From Prochlorococcus sp. AG-459-B06 (GTDB lineage: Bacteria > Cyanobacteriota > Cyanobacteriia > PCC-6307 > Cyanobiaceae): a stretch of 64,000 bases of DNA. How positions within the stretch are numbered: the first letter of the stretch is position 1; each line of letters begins with the position of its first letter. A model generated the notes under the pieces. It saw only the letters and a program-made list of their open reading frames with translations, was not told where the DNA came from and searched no databases. Positions 38,187-48,053 of the stretch are shown here, one piece after another. The stretch spans positions 1 through 64,000 of the forward strand of contig QCQY01000005.1 of the NCBI GenBank assembly GCA_003209475.1, given 5' to 3'. The position numbers were made by a program, and so were the translations under genes.

Positions 38187-38203
38187 ATTAGAAAAAATAT
38201 TTG

Positions 38204-38242
38204 AAAAAAAAAGAGATTGTTTCTTAGCTAATAACAATCTCT
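38204..38242 (-). terminator. Terminator for the minus-strand small genes
   Basis: AGAGATTGT and ACAATCTCT form a 9-bp stem; on the minus strand a run of T follows. It lies about 95 bp past the stop of the 71-aa gene at 38336. Confidence 0.65.
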
Positions 38243-38335
38243 CAATTACCTAATTCTTACATGAAAAATTTCAAGTAAGTAAAAGACTTTAACTGATTTA
38301 TTTTTATAGTAAAAACGTAAAAATGCTTTTATTAT

Positions 38336-38551
38336 TTACCTTTTTAAACCACCTCTTTTTATCCATAGGAACCATGTAACCCAAATAGGAGGGAGAAATT
38401 TTATTAAATAAGAAATTTTATATATATAAAATGGGGCATTTTCACTTTGAAATAAATTTATCAAAAAAGAAGATATAGTTACCCAGAGTAAAATTATTAC
38501 TACATTTGCTCCCAACAAAGCGAACTTATTTTGTTTGAATATTTTTGGCAT
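38336..38551 (-). CDS. Hypothetical membrane protein
   Basis: 71 aa with a hydrophobic helix at about 12-33 (ALLGANVVIILLWVTISSFLI) and a second near 47-63 (LIKFLPPIWVTWFLWI), ending KRGGLKR. ATG start. Last of three minus-strand small genes. Family unknown. Confidence 0.55.
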   Translation of the reverse strand: MPKIFKQNKFALLGANVVIILLWVTISSFLINLFQSENAPFYIYKISYLIKFLPPIWVTWFLWIKRGGLKR

Positions 38552-38609
38552 AAGGTAAATTTTTTATATTCTTAATTTTAAATTATCTCGGGAAATTAAT
38601 TATACATTT

Positions 38610-38861
38610 TCAAAAAAACTTTAAATTTAAAATCCATATCCAAATAAAAAAAATACTAAATTTTAATCCCTCTCCAAATAATATTCCAAAAGCAATAGGA
38701 AGCGAAAATATTAAAAAAAGAATAGAGAATAAACTAAATAAAGCAAATGATCCTCTTAAAAAAAAATTCTTTCTTTTTGTCCGTCTTAGATTTTTTAAGG
38801 TATTCCACTCCCATTCGATAAACCTGTAAAACTTTTCCGATAATAAAAATAAATACTTCAT
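38610..38861 (-). CDS. Hypothetical membrane protein
   Basis: 83 aa. A basic N-terminal half (WNTLKNLRRTKRKNFFLRG) and two hydrophobic stretches (FALFSLFSILFLIFSLPIAFGILF; FSIFFIWIWILNLKFF). ATG start. Function unknown. Confidence 0.5.
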   Translation of the reverse strand: MKYLFLLSEKFYRFIEWEWNTLKNLRRTKRKNFFLRGSFALFSLFSILFLIFSLPIAFGILFGEGLKFSIFFIWIWILNLKFF

Positions 38862-38916
38862 TTTATTATTATTAATTTCTATCGGCTTTTCCTATTTATA
38901 AAATTAATTTCTCCTG

Positions 38917-39207
38917 TTAGCAATAAACTTTATCTCCTTGTTCAGAAAGATAGTAAATTCTATTTTCTGAACTTACAAAGAAAGTTAATCCCTTATATTG
39001 TGATCTCCTAAATTTATTTAATCTAAGTTTGTGTAAATCCCAATTATTTGTACTTATATCAGGATTAAATTCTTGTTCTTTTAAAAAAGGTATATTTGGT
39101 ACATTAATTTTCGTTTTTTTTACTGAATTATTGTTTCGTTTTAAATAAAAAAATAATAAAAATAAAAGTACAAAAAAAATAATTAATAATATATTTGTCA
39201 TTGTCAA
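38917..39207 (-). CDS. Hypothetical anchored protein
   Basis: 96 aa. One N-terminal membrane helix (ILLIIFFVLLFLLFFYL), a basic linker, then a soluble part with GLTFFVSSENRIYYLSEQGDKVYC, a beta-rich segment ending in Cys. ATG start. No family recognised. Confidence 0.55.
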   Translation of the reverse strand: MTMTNILLIIFFVLLFLLFFYLKRNNNSVKKTKINVPNIPFLKEQEFNPDISTNNWDLHKLRLNKFRRSQYKGLTFFVSSENRIYYLSEQGDKVYC

Positions 39208-39363
39208 ATTTCCTAATTTGAAAAAACTTTATTGTGGAGAGTCAAGAACTTTTTACAATAAATTTTTTAGTAAGTAAAAAATCCTATTTTTATATTCTTG
39301 TATTTTTGAATACTTATCAAGGGTGTATTTTAATCAGATTATAAATTTAGTCGCATTTTCAAC

Positions 39364-39507
39364 ATGACTCAAAATTCCATGAATACTCCCTATGCAAAAA
39401 GAGTAGCTGAAAAATTTAGAGAGGCTCAAAACTATTTAAAAACTAACGGTTTTAGTAGATCAACTAAACATTTACTTGAAGATATTGAAAATTCTGTTGA
39501 AAAATAA
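39364..39507 (+). CDS. Small soluble helical protein
   Basis: 47 codons: MTQNSMNTPYAKRVAEKFREAQNYLKTNGFSRSTKHLLEDIENSVEK. Predicted two helices. ATG start. The following gene starts 2 nt after the stop, so they form a pair. Function unknown. Confidence 0.55.
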   Translation: MTQNSMNTPYAKRVAEKFREAQNYLKTNGFSRSTKHLLEDIENSVEK

Positions 39508-39509
39508 TA

Positions 39510-39668
39510 ATGCCAATACCCCCTCACTTACCACAATTACAATACGGCTACGATGATGGCTTTACAACTATTATTTTTGGGTTATTAGGAAGTTTTTTGG
39601 GATGTATTTTAATTTTATTAATTTCATTTTTTGAATTTAAATTCAAAAAGCAAAATGGTAAGCCTTAA
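39510..39668 (+). CDS. Small one-helix membrane protein
   Basis: 52 codons: MPIPPHLPQLQYGYDDGFTTI, then a hydrophobic segment (IIFGLLGSFLGCILILLISFF) and a basic end (KFKKQNGKP). Starts 2 nt after the 47-aa gene; convergent with ychF. Function unknown. Confidence 0.55.
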   Translation: MPIPPHLPQLQYGYDDGFTTIIFGLLGSFLGCILILLISFFEFKFKKQNGKP

Positions 39669-39676
39669 AAGACTAA

Positions 39677-40768
39677 CTAAACATTAAATAAGAACTCCAT
39701 TACATCTCCTTCGTTTACAACATATTCCTTACCTTCACTTCTTAATAAACCTTTAGTTTTTGCATTTGCTATTGAACCAGAATCAATTAAATTTTGATAT
39801 GAAATGGTTTGAGCTCTGATAAATCCCTTTTCAAAATCAGTATGAATGACTCCTGCTGCTTGTGGCGCAGTCATTCCATCTTTTATAGTCCAGGCTTTTG
39901 TCTCCTTTTCTCCTGTAGTGAAATAAGTTTTTAATCCCAGTAATTTATATGTTGATCTAATTAAAGAACTTAATCCCCCTTCTTTTACTCCTAAACCCAT
40001 AAGGTAGTCTTTTTTATCTTCTGGTTCTAACTCTATTAATTCAGATTCGACTTGCGCTGATATTTTTATGCATTCTGTATTTTCACTAGTTGCAAAACTC
40101 TGAACTTTTGATGAGAAATCATTCCCTTCAGCTAAATCATTTTCATTCAAATTTGTTGCGTAAATAATTGGTTTTGCGGTAAGGAAGCATAATTGCTTAA
40201 TTATTAAATTTTCTTCTTCGCTGAGAGATATTGATCTAACTGAAAGTCCTTTCTGTAGCTCTTCTTCAATTCTTTCTAGTAAAGAATCTTCTTTTGCTGC
40301 CTCTTTACTAGTTTTAACCTGTTTTTTAATTCTTTCTCTTCTTTTTTGGAGTTGGGTTAAATCAGCTAAATTCAATTCCAAATTAATTATCTCAATGTCA
40401 TCCAAAGGATCTACTTTCCCGGAAACATGAATTACTTCACCATCTTCAAAGCACCTTACAACATGAACTATTGCATCAACTTCGCGAATATTTGATAAAA
40501 ATTTATTCCCCAAACCTTCTCCTTTACTAGCTCCTTTAACAAGGCCTGCGATATCTACAAATTCAAATTTTGTAGGGATAATATTTTGACTGGAACTTAA
40601 ATCACCTAACTCTTGCAACCTTTGATCTGGGACAGATACTATACCTTTATTAGGTTCTATAGTACAAAAGGGGAAATTAGCCGCTTGTGCTTTAGCATTT
40701 TCTACAAGTGCATTAAATAAAGTTGATTTTCCAACATTTGGTAATCCAATAATACCTGCTTTTAACAT
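39677..40768 (-). CDS. ychF: Ribosome-associated P-loop ATPase YchF/OLA1
   Basis: 363 aa. GLPNVGKST (residues 8-16) is the P-loop, [22 protein letters not shown] the G3 region, and NLNEND stands where G4 NKxD would be, which in this family favours ATP. The C-terminal TGS domain with [29 protein letters not shown] completes the protein. YchF binds ribosomes and acts in stress response. Convergent with the 52-aa gene. Confidence 0.96.
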   Translation of the reverse strand: MLKAGIIGLPNVGKSTLFNALVENAKAQAANFPFCTIEPNKGIVSVPDQRLQELGDLSSSQNIIPTKFEFVDIAGLVKGASKGEGLGNKFLSNIREVDAIVHVVRCFEDGEVIHVSGKVDPLDDIEIINLELNLADLTQLQKRRERIKKQVKTSKEAAKEDSLLERIEEELQKGLSVRSISLSEEENLIIKQLCFLTAKPIIYATNLNENDLAEGNDFSSKVQSFATSENTECIKISAQVESELIELEPEDKKDYLMGLGVKEGGLSSLIRSTYKLLGLKTYFTTGEKETKAWTIKDGMTAPQAAGVIHTDFEKGFIRAQTISYQNLIDSGSIANAKTKGLLRSEGKEYVVNEGDVMEFLFNV

Positions 40769-40911
40769 TTGAAAAAATTTATGGAAAAATTATCAAGAAA
40801 ACATCTTCTAGTAAGATAGTATTTACTTAACCAATCTTGGATAAGTTAATTATAATCGACTTGATTATTTATTTAGTTCCCAAATATCCTCAATTACTGT
40901 TTTCAAAAGAA

Positions 40912-41973
40912 ATGCTTGATTTAATAAAAAAAAATATAAATCTAAGAAGTGGAATTATTTTGCTTTCTTTAGCTATTTTTTTCGTTTTTATAACCAATTC
41001 CTTCAAGAAAAATAAGTCAAAAGATATTTCTGATTTTGTCGTTCAAGTTGAAAAAGGAATCCTCTCAGATTCAATTAATACTAGTGGTGAAGTAAAAGCA
41101 ATCAGGACGAGCAATATTGGTCCTAGGAAGCAAGGTGTAATAAAAGAAATTAAAGTAGAGGAGGGCGATCTTGTAAAAAAAGATCAGGTTTTAGCTTCTC
41201 TGGATGATGAAGATTTTATTTATAAAATTGAAGAACTTGAATTAAATTTAGAAAAACAAAAATCTGAATTTTTAAGAAGAGAATATTTATATCAAGAAGG
41301 TGCAGTAAGCAAAGAAGATTATGAAAGTTATAAAAATAACTATAACATTAGTAGCGCCAAACTTAATGATGCAAAAGCTGAAAAAAGTTTTTATTTAATT
41401 AAAGCTCCTTATAGAGGAAAGATAACTGCAAAATATGCCGAGATAGGATCTTATGTCACCCCAAGTACAAATTTAAGTTCAGACTCTAAAACTAAAAACT
41501 TTATTTTTGAACTATCAGAAGGCCTTGAAATTGTTGCCAAAGTTCCTGAAAGTGACATTGGCAGAATAAAAATAGGTCAAGAAGCTTCTGTAAGAATTGA
41601 GGCTTATCCATCAAAAAAATATAGTGCCATAGTTAAAAAAATAGCTACAAGAGCTGTAAAAGATAATAATGTAACTTCATTCGAAGTAACTTTAAATTTT
41701 AAAGATATTTTTGAAGAAATAAAAATTGGAATGACTGCTGATCTTGAATTTAGTGTTGAAGGTAATGAAGAAAAAATCCTAGTACCAACAGTTTCTATTG
41801 TCACTGAAAAAGGTGAAAAGGGAATTTTGAAAGTTGATAAAAACAATTCTCCCAAATTTGAAAAAATTGAAATTGGTATTAGCAGTGGAAATAAAACTTC
41901 AGTAATTGATGGATTAGAACCTGGAGAGCAAATCTTCATTGATATTCCACCTTGGGCTAAGAAGAGAAAATGA
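40912..41973 (+). CDS. HlyD/MacA-type membrane-fusion (adaptor) protein
   Basis: 353 aa from the ATG at 40912; the track's TTG adds 25 residues. One N-terminal membrane helix (SGIILLSLAIFFVFIT), a lipoyl-like half (EGDLVKKDQVLASLDDEDF), a coiled-coil hairpin (about 90-125) and the second lipoyl half (YLIKAPYRGKITAKYAEIGSYV), then beta-barrel domain. It would link an inner-membrane pump to the outer membrane. No transporter is next to it. Its stop overlaps polA's ATG. Confidence 0.85.
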   Translation: MLDLIKKNINLRSGIILLSLAIFFVFITNSFKKNKSKDISDFVVQVEKGILSDSINTSGEVKAIRTSNIGPRKQGVIKEIKVEEGDLVKKDQVLASLDDEDFIYKIEELELNLEKQKSEFLRREYLYQEGAVSKEDYESYKNNYNISSAKLNDAKAEKSFYLIKAPYRGKITAKYAEIGSYVTPSTNLSSDSKTKNFIFELSEGLEIVAKVPESDIGRIKIGQEASVRIEAYPSKKYSAIVKKIATRAVKDNNVTSFEVTLNFKDIFEEIKIGMTADLEFSVEGNEEKILVPTVSIVTEKGEKGILKVDKNNSPKFEKIEIGISSGNKTSVIDGLEPGEQIFIDIPPWAKKRK

Positions 41974-44900
41974 GTTTAAAATCTGAAAACTCTAAGAAAC
42001 CAATTTTACTTTTAGTCGATGGCCATTCTCTTGCTTTTAGAAGCTTCTATGCATTTAGTAAAGGGATTGATGGAGGTTTAACTACCAAAGAGGGATTCCC
42101 AACAAGTGTTACTTATGGATTTCTAAAAAGCCTTCTGGATAATTGCAAAAATATTAGTCCTGAGGGTGTTTGTATTACATTTGATACCGAGAAGCCTACT
42201 TTCAGGCATGAATTAGATCCAAATTACAAGGCCAATCGAGATGTAGCACCTGATGTTTTTTTTCAAGATATTGAACAACTAGAAATCATCTTAGAGGAAA
42301 GTCTTAATTTACCAATTTTTAAATTTCCAGGTTACGAAGCAGATGATCTCCTAGGCACAATTGCAAATGATGCTTCTTCTAAAGGATGGTGCGTGAATAT
42401 TCTTTCTGGAGACAGAGACTTATTTCAATTAGTAGATGATCAAAAAGATATTTATGTACTTTATATGGGTGGTGGTCCATATGCAAAAAGTGGCAATCCA
42501 GCCCTTATGAATGAAAATGGAGTAAAAGAAAAATTAGGAGTTGCTCCAGAAAGAGTAGTTGATCTAAAAGCTTTAACTGGTGATAGTTCTGATAATATTC
42601 CTGGAATTAAAGGGGTAGGTCCAAAAACTGCAATTAATCTACTAAAAGAAAACGATACACTTGATGGAATTTATCATGCTTTGGAAAAGATTCAGCAGAA
42701 CAATGATAAAAAATATAAAGGATTCATAAAAGGTTCAGTTATAGAAAAGCTCAGAAATGATAAACATAATGCTTTTCTTTCCAGAGATTTAGCAAAAATA
42801 AATACTGAAGTGCCTTTGATTTTAAGTAATGGTTATGAATTAAAAAATATAAATCAAGAACTACTTACAGAGTCACTACAAAAACTAGAACTATCAACAT
42901 TACTTAGACAAATTGATATTTTCAATTCAACTTTCAGCAAAGGTGGTTTTGACAAAAATAATGTATCTAAAGAGGAGGAGAAGGCACCAAAAGCCTCAGG
43001 TAATAATGAATTAGAAAATAGTGAAAATAAAATCCCGAAAATCAACGTAACTGTTGTAAATGATTTCGAATTACTTGATAAATTAATTCAAAGATTAGAC
43101 AAAACTAATCAAATAGTTTCTTTAGATACAGAGACCAATAGTTTGAATCCAATCGATGCGGAACTTGTTGGGATAGGGTTATGTCTTGGAGAAGAAAATG
43201 ATGATTTATTTTATATACCTCTTGGTCATCAAACAAAAAAGGAGGCCTCCAATCAATTATCAATTGAAGATGTTTTCTCAAAGCTAAGAAATTGGATAGA
43301 AGATCCAAAAAAAGAAAAGGCACTCCAAAATTCTAAATTTGATAGGCAAATATTTTTTAATCATGGACTTGATCTTAAAGGCGTAACCTTTGACACCTTG
43401 TTAGCAGACTACCTTCTACATAATCAGGAGAAACATGGGTTAAGTGAAATTAGTTTTAGATTATTTGGATTTAAGCCTCCTTCATTTAAGGAGACAGTTG
43501 GGAAAAATAAAGACTTTTCATTTGTTGATATTGATGAAGCAAGTATTTACTGCGGTTATGATGTTTTTCTAACTTTTAAGATTGTCAAAATTTTTAAAGA
43601 AGGTTTTTCAAAGGAGAAAGATGAATTAATCAAATTGTTCGAAGAAATCGAGCTGCCTTTAGAACCGGTATTATCCCAAATGGAAATGAATGGCATAACC
43701 ATCGACATCCCTTACTTGGATAAACTCTCAAAAGAATTAAAAAGTACCTTAGAAGATATTGAAAGTAAAGTTTATGAGTTAGCAGAGGAGAGTTTCAATC
43801 TTTCTTCACCAAAACAACTTGGTGAGATCTTGTTTGAAAAATTTAATTTGGATAAGAAAAAATCACGGAAAACAAAAACAGGATGGAGTACAGATGCAGT
43901 AGTTCTGGAAAGATTAGTCGACGAACATGAAATAATCCAACATTTAATAAAACATAGAACTCTTAGCAAATTACTTAGCACCTATATTGATGCTCTTCCA
44001 AATCTTATTAACGAAAAGACAGGAAGAGTTCATACAAACTTTAATCAAGCTGCTACAGCGACTGGGAGACTAAGTAGTAGCAATCCTAATCTTCAAAATA
44101 TCCCGGTTAGGACTGAATTTAGTAGGAGAATCAGAAAAGCATTCTTGCCTGAAAAAAATTGGAAACTTTTATCAGCTGATTATTCTCAGATCGAATTAAG
44201 AATACTCGCTCACTTAGCGGATGAAGAAATACTAATAAATGCATTTCATAAAAATGATGACATTCATTCTTTGACTGCAAGATTAATTTTTGAGAAAGAA
44301 GAAATTTCTTCTGATGAGAGAAGAGTTGGGAAAACAATAAATTTCGGAGTTATCTATGGTATGGGGATAAAAAAGTTTGCACGTTCTACAGGAGTAAGTA
44401 CTCCAGAAGCAAAAGAATTCCTAATAAAATACAAAGAAAGATATTCAAAAATTTTCAAATTTCTTGAACTTCAAGAAAGGCTTGCCTTATCCAAAGGTTA
44501 TGTAAAAACAATTTTTGGTAGAAAGAGAGAATTTAAGTTTGATAAAAACGGACTTGGAAGACTAATAGGAAAAGATCCTTACGAAATTGACTTGCAGTCC
44601 GCAAGAAGAGCTGGCATGGAAGCACAGTCACTAAGAGCCGCAGCCAATGCCCCAATTCAGGGTTCAAGTGCAGATATTATTAAAATTGCAATGGTTCAAC
44701 TAAATAAGAAATTCATAGAAATGAATGTTCCAGCAAAAATGCTTTTACAAGTACATGATGAATTATTGTTTGAAGTTGAACCAGATTCTTTGGAAATTAC
44801 GACGAAATTAGTAAAGAAGACTATGGAAGATTGTGTAAAATTAAATGTGCCTCTTTTAGTTGATATTGGAATTGGAGACAATTGGATGGAGACAAAATAA
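41970..44900 (+). CDS. polA: DNA polymerase I
   Basis: 976 aa. Domains in order: 5'-3' exonuclease (1-310, LLVDGHSLAFRSFYAF, GYEADDLLGT, GVGPKTAINLL), 3'-5' exonuclease (about 350-560, with VSLDTETNSLNP and YDVFLTFKI retaining acidic residues) and polymerase (about 600-976, SADYSQIELRILAHL, GKTINFGVIYGMG, QVHDELLFEV). It removes RNA primers and repairs DNA. Overlaps the adaptor gene by 4 nt. Confidence 0.97.
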   Translation: MSLKSENSKKPILLLVDGHSLAFRSFYAFSKGIDGGLTTKEGFPTSVTYGFLKSLLDNCKNISPEGVCITFDTEKPTFRHELDPNYKANRDVAPDVFFQDIEQLEIILEESLNLPIFKFPGYEADDLLGTIANDASSKGWCVNILSGDRDLFQLVDDQKDIYVLYMGGGPYAKSGNPALMNENGVKEKLGVAPERVVDLKALTGDSSDNIPGIKGVGPKTAINLLKENDTLDGIYHALEKIQQNNDKKYKGFIKGSVIEKLRNDKHNAFLSRDLAKINTEVPLILSNGYELKNINQELLTESLQKLELSTLLRQIDIFNSTFSKGGFDKNNVSKEEEKAPKASGNNELENSENKIPKINVTVVNDFELLDKLIQRLDKTNQIVSLDTETNSLNPIDAELVGIGLCLGEENDDLFYIPLGHQTKKEASNQLSIEDVFSKLRNWIEDPKKEKALQNSKFDRQIFFNHGLDLKGVTFDTLLADYLLHNQEKHGLSEISFRLFGFKPPSFKETVGKNKDFSFVDIDEASIYCGYDVFLTFKIVKIFKEGFSKEKDELIKLFEEIELPLEPVLSQMEMNGITIDIPYLDKLSKELKSTLEDIESKVYELAEESFNLSSPKQLGEILFEKFNLDKKKSRKTKTGWSTDAVVLERLVDEHEIIQHLIKHRTLSKLLSTYIDALPNLINEKTGRVHTNFNQAATATGRLSSSNPNLQNIPVRTEFSRRIRKAFLPEKNWKLLSADYSQIELRILAHLADEEILINAFHKNDDIHSLTARLIFEKEEISSDERRVGKTINFGVIYGMGIKKFARSTGVSTPEAKEFLIKYKERYSKIFKFLELQERLALSKGYVKTIFGRKREFKFDKNGLGRLIGKDPYEIDLQSARRAGMEAQSLRAAANAPIQGSSADIIKIAMVQLNKKFIEMNVPAKMLLQVHDELLFEVEPDSLEITTKLVKKTMEDCVKLNVPLLVDIGIGDNWMETK

Positions 44901-44924
44901 ACCTTATGAAATACTTATTTTAAG

Positions 44925-46394
44925 ATGATCAAACTTTTTAATACTTTAAGCAAAAAAGTTGAGGTTTTTAAGCCTATTGATGATGTAGTAAAAATTTATT
45001 GTTGTGGGGTAACTGTTTATGATTTATGTCATCTTGGCCATGCCAGAAGTTATATCGCTTGGGATGTATTGAGAAGATTTTTAATTTACAGTGATTTCAA
45101 AGTGAAGTATGTTCAAAATTTTACAGATATTGATGACAAGATCTTAAAAAGAGCGAAAGAAGAGGGCAGTTCAATGAAGGAAGTATCTGAAAAGAATATC
45201 ATTGAATTTCATAAAGATATGGATTCTTTAGGGATAATGCGTCCGGATAGCATGCCAAGAGCAACGAATCATATATGCAATATCTGCTCCTTCATAACAA
45301 TCCTTGAGGACAAAGGTTATGCATACTCTAGGGATGGAGACGTTTATTATTCTGTTTTCAAAAATAAAAATTATGGAAAGCTAAGTAATCAAAATTTACA
45401 AGAACAAAATATCAATCAGCAAGGAAGAATGGTTAATGAGGAAAAAAGTAAAAAACTTAATCCGCAAGATTTTGCGCTATGGAAAAAGGCCAAAGATGAT
45501 GAACCATTTTTTGATTCGCCATGGGGTAAAGGTAGGCCAGGATGGCATATTGAATGTTCGGCGATGGTTAAAGATGAATTAGGAGATACTATCGATATTC
45601 ATTTAGGTGGTTCTGATTTGATTTTTCCACATCATGAGAATGAAATTGCTCAATCAGAAGCAGCCAATGGGAAAAAGCTAGCAAACTATTGGTTACACAA
45701 TGGGATGGTCAATGTAAATGGACAAAAGATGAGTAAATCACTTAAAAATTTTACAACTATCAGAGAGCTAATTAAGTCAGGTATAAGCCCTATGACTTTG
45801 CGATATTTTGTTATGACTGTGAATTATAGAAAACCACTTGATTTTACTGAAGAAGCTTTAAGGAGTGCTTCAGAAGCTTGGAAAAATATTAATGTAGCCC
45901 TTTCTTTTATGGACCTTACAAAAGGTTCTTTTAGATCTATTGATAAAAACGAATCTATCGAAGAAGAATATAAAGAGAAAATAAGTTTTGAATTATCTCA
46001 AAAAAAGCTAAATTTTTCTGATGCTCTGGGAAATGACCTTAATACAGCAGGTGCTATTGCAATTATTTACGATTTAGCGAAACCATTAAAAAACTTTTTA
46101 AACCAATTTCAAAGAGTTGAAAGTTTTAAAATAGATCTAAATGAAAAATTCTTTCTACTTGAGAATTTTAAAACTCTTGAAAAGTTGACTGAGGTACTTG
46201 GTCTTAAAAAAGAAGTTTTAGTAAAAGAAAGTAAAATAACAGAAGAAGAAATATCATCGCTTATTAATGAAAGATTGAAAGCAAAAAAGGAAACTAATTA
46301 TTCGAAGGCCGATGAAATCAGGAATTTGTTAAAAGAAAAAGGTATTGAACTTATTGATCAATCAAAAGAAATAACAACATGGATAAGGGTCTAA
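44925..46394 (+). CDS. cysS: Cysteinyl-tRNA synthetase
   Basis: 489 aa class I synthetase. CCGVTVYDLCHLGHARSYIAWDV carries the zinc Cys and HIGH-type motif (HLGH), GWHIECSAM and HLGGSDLIFPHHENE the Cys-binding site, and KMSKSLKNF the KMSKS loop. Length normal. 24 bp after polA on the same strand. Confidence 0.97.
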   Translation: MIKLFNTLSKKVEVFKPIDDVVKIYCCGVTVYDLCHLGHARSYIAWDVLRRFLIYSDFKVKYVQNFTDIDDKILKRAKEEGSSMKEVSEKNIIEFHKDMDSLGIMRPDSMPRATNHICNICSFITILEDKGYAYSRDGDVYYSVFKNKNYGKLSNQNLQEQNINQQGRMVNEEKSKKLNPQDFALWKKAKDDEPFFDSPWGKGRPGWHIECSAMVKDELGDTIDIHLGGSDLIFPHHENEIAQSEAANGKKLANYWLHNGMVNVNGQKMSKSLKNFTTIRELIKSGISPMTLRYFVMTVNYRKPLDFTEEALRSASEAWKNINVALSFMDLTKGSFRSIDKNESIEEEYKEKISFELSQKKLNFSDALGNDLNTAGAIAIIYDLAKPLKNFLNQFQRVESFKIDLNEKFFLLENFKTLEKLTEVLGLKKEVLVKESKITEEEISSLINERLKAKKETNYSKADEIRNLLKEKGIELIDQSKEITTWIRV

Positions 46395-46476
46395 ATTTTA
46401 AGAAAAAAACCAATTTGCAATTTTTGTTTTTTAAATACACCTTTAAATGGGAAGATATTAGAAATATCAGAGAAAA

Positions 46477-47706
46477 TTGAAATACATTACTGTGCTGGGT
46501 TCTACTGGGTCAATAGGGACTCAAACTCTCGAAATAGCTAATGAGCAGCCTGATAAGTTTAAAGCGGTAGCTCTCTCGGCAGGAAGAAATATTAATTTGT
46601 TAACTGAACAAGTTAAAACACATAAACCAGAAGTAGTTGCAATTGAAGATAAAAATCTCATAGAAGATTTAAAAGATAATATTAATAACTTAGATTTAGA
46701 TAGTGCTCCCTTGGTTTTGGGTGGAAAGGAGGGAATTAACACAGTTGCAGCTTGGGATAAGGCAGATACTGTGGTAACAGGGATAGTAGGCTGTGCAGGC
46801 TTAATTCCAACAATGTCAGCAATTAATGCGGGGAAAAATATTGCACTTGCTAACAAAGAAACTTTAATTGCGGCTGGGCCAATTGTTATTCCTGCATTAA
46901 AGAAAAATAATAGTAGGCTTTTACCTGCTGATTCAGAACACTCTGCTATCTTTCAATGTTTACAAGGATTACCCAATTATGAAAATGCAGATTTTTCAAC
47001 AGGAGTTATGCCTAAGGGTTTAAAAGCCATACATTTAACAGCTTCTGGTGGTGCTTTCAGAGATTGGTCCCTTGAGGATTTAAAGCATGTCACAGTGGAA
47101 GATGCGACTTCACATCCTAATTGGGATATGGGGAAAAAAATAACTGTAGATTCTGCAACTCTTATGAATAAAGGATTAGAAGTTATAGAAGCTCATTATT
47201 TATTTGGGACCTCTTACGAAAATATCGAAATAGTTATTCACCCTCAAAGTATTATTCATTCAATGATTGAGATGGAAGATTCTTCAGTATTAGCTCAATT
47301 AGGTTGGCCAGATATGAAGCTACCTATTCTATATGCGATGAGTTGGCCTGAAAGATTTAAAACAAATTGGAAAAGATTAAACCTGAGTGAAATTGGAAAA
47401 TTAACTTTTAAAGAGCCAGACGAGTTTAAATATCCATGCATGGGACTTGCCTATGCCGCAGGAAAATCTTCTGGGACTATGCCTGCAGTCTTAAATGCTG
47501 CGAATGAAATGGCTGTTGAACAATTCCTTAAAGAAAAAATTTCTTTTCAAGAAATTCCAACATTTATAAGTAAAGCTTGTGAATCACATATGGATAATTT
47601 GAATTTGAGTCCCGAATTGGAGGATATTCTTGAAGTAGACAATTGGGCCAGACTTTTTGTTAAGCAAGAAATTAAAAAAGGGAAAAAATACGTAAGTATT
47701 GGCTAA
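46477..47706 (+). CDS. dxr: 1-deoxy-D-xylulose 5-phosphate reductoisomerase
   Basis: 409 aa, TTG start, with the NADPH-binding [16 protein letters not shown] right at the N-terminus. [39 protein letters not shown] and [32 protein letters not shown] are diagnostic. It makes MEP in the non-mevalonate isoprenoid pathway that feeds chlorophyll phytol and carotenoids. Followed 2 nt later by a ferredoxin-like gene. Confidence 0.97.
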   Translation: MKYITVLGSTGSIGTQTLEIANEQPDKFKAVALSAGRNINLLTEQVKTHKPEVVAIEDKNLIEDLKDNINNLDLDSAPLVLGGKEGINTVAAWDKADTVVTGIVGCAGLIPTMSAINAGKNIALANKETLIAAGPIVIPALKKNNSRLLPADSEHSAIFQCLQGLPNYENADFSTGVMPKGLKAIHLTASGGAFRDWSLEDLKHVTVEDATSHPNWDMGKKITVDSATLMNKGLEVIEAHYLFGTSYENIEIVIHPQSIIHSMIEMEDSSVLAQLGWPDMKLPILYAMSWPERFKTNWKRLNLSEIGKLTFKEPDEFKYPCMGLAYAAGKSSGTMPAVLNAANEMAVEQFLKEKISFQEIPTFISKACESHMDNLNLSPELEDILEVDNWARLFVKQEIKKGKKYVSIG

Positions 47707-47708
47707 AA

Positions 47709-48053
47709 GTGAATATAAAAAAGCATCTTCTACTATGCGCAACACCCACAAAACAGAAATGCTTTAAAGGCAATGAAGGTCAAGAAACATGGAATTGTCT
47801 GAAAAAGACTTTAAAAAAATTTGAGAATGATCCCTCTACAAAAAACATTCAAATATTAAGATCAAAAGCTGACTGTTTAAGGATATGTAAGAACGGCCCA
47901 ATTCTTCTTGTTTGGCCTGATGGTATTTGGTACGAGAAAGTTTCTCCAGAAAAAATTTCAGAAATTTTTACCTCACATATTATTAACGGTAAGCCAATAG
48001 AAAAATGGATTTTTAAAAAAACACCATTTTTAAATAGTCCTAGATACTCATAA
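47709..48053 (+). CDS. Thioredoxin-like 2Fe-2S ferredoxin domain protein
   Basis: 114 aa, GTG start 2 nt after dxr. KHLLLCATPTKQKC and ADCLRICKNGPILLVWPDGIWYEKVSPEKISEIFTSHI give four Cys in the arrangement of thioredoxin-fold [2Fe-2S] ferredoxins. It could pass electrons to IspG/IspH of the isoprenoid pathway, given its tight link to dxr (inference). Convergent overlap of 14 bp with the hydrolase gene. Confidence 0.85.
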   Translation: MNIKKHLLLCATPTKQKCFKGNEGQETWNCLKKTLKKFENDPSTKNIQILRSKADCLRICKNGPILLVWPDGIWYEKVSPEKISEIFTSHIINGKPIEKWIFKKTPFLNSPRYS

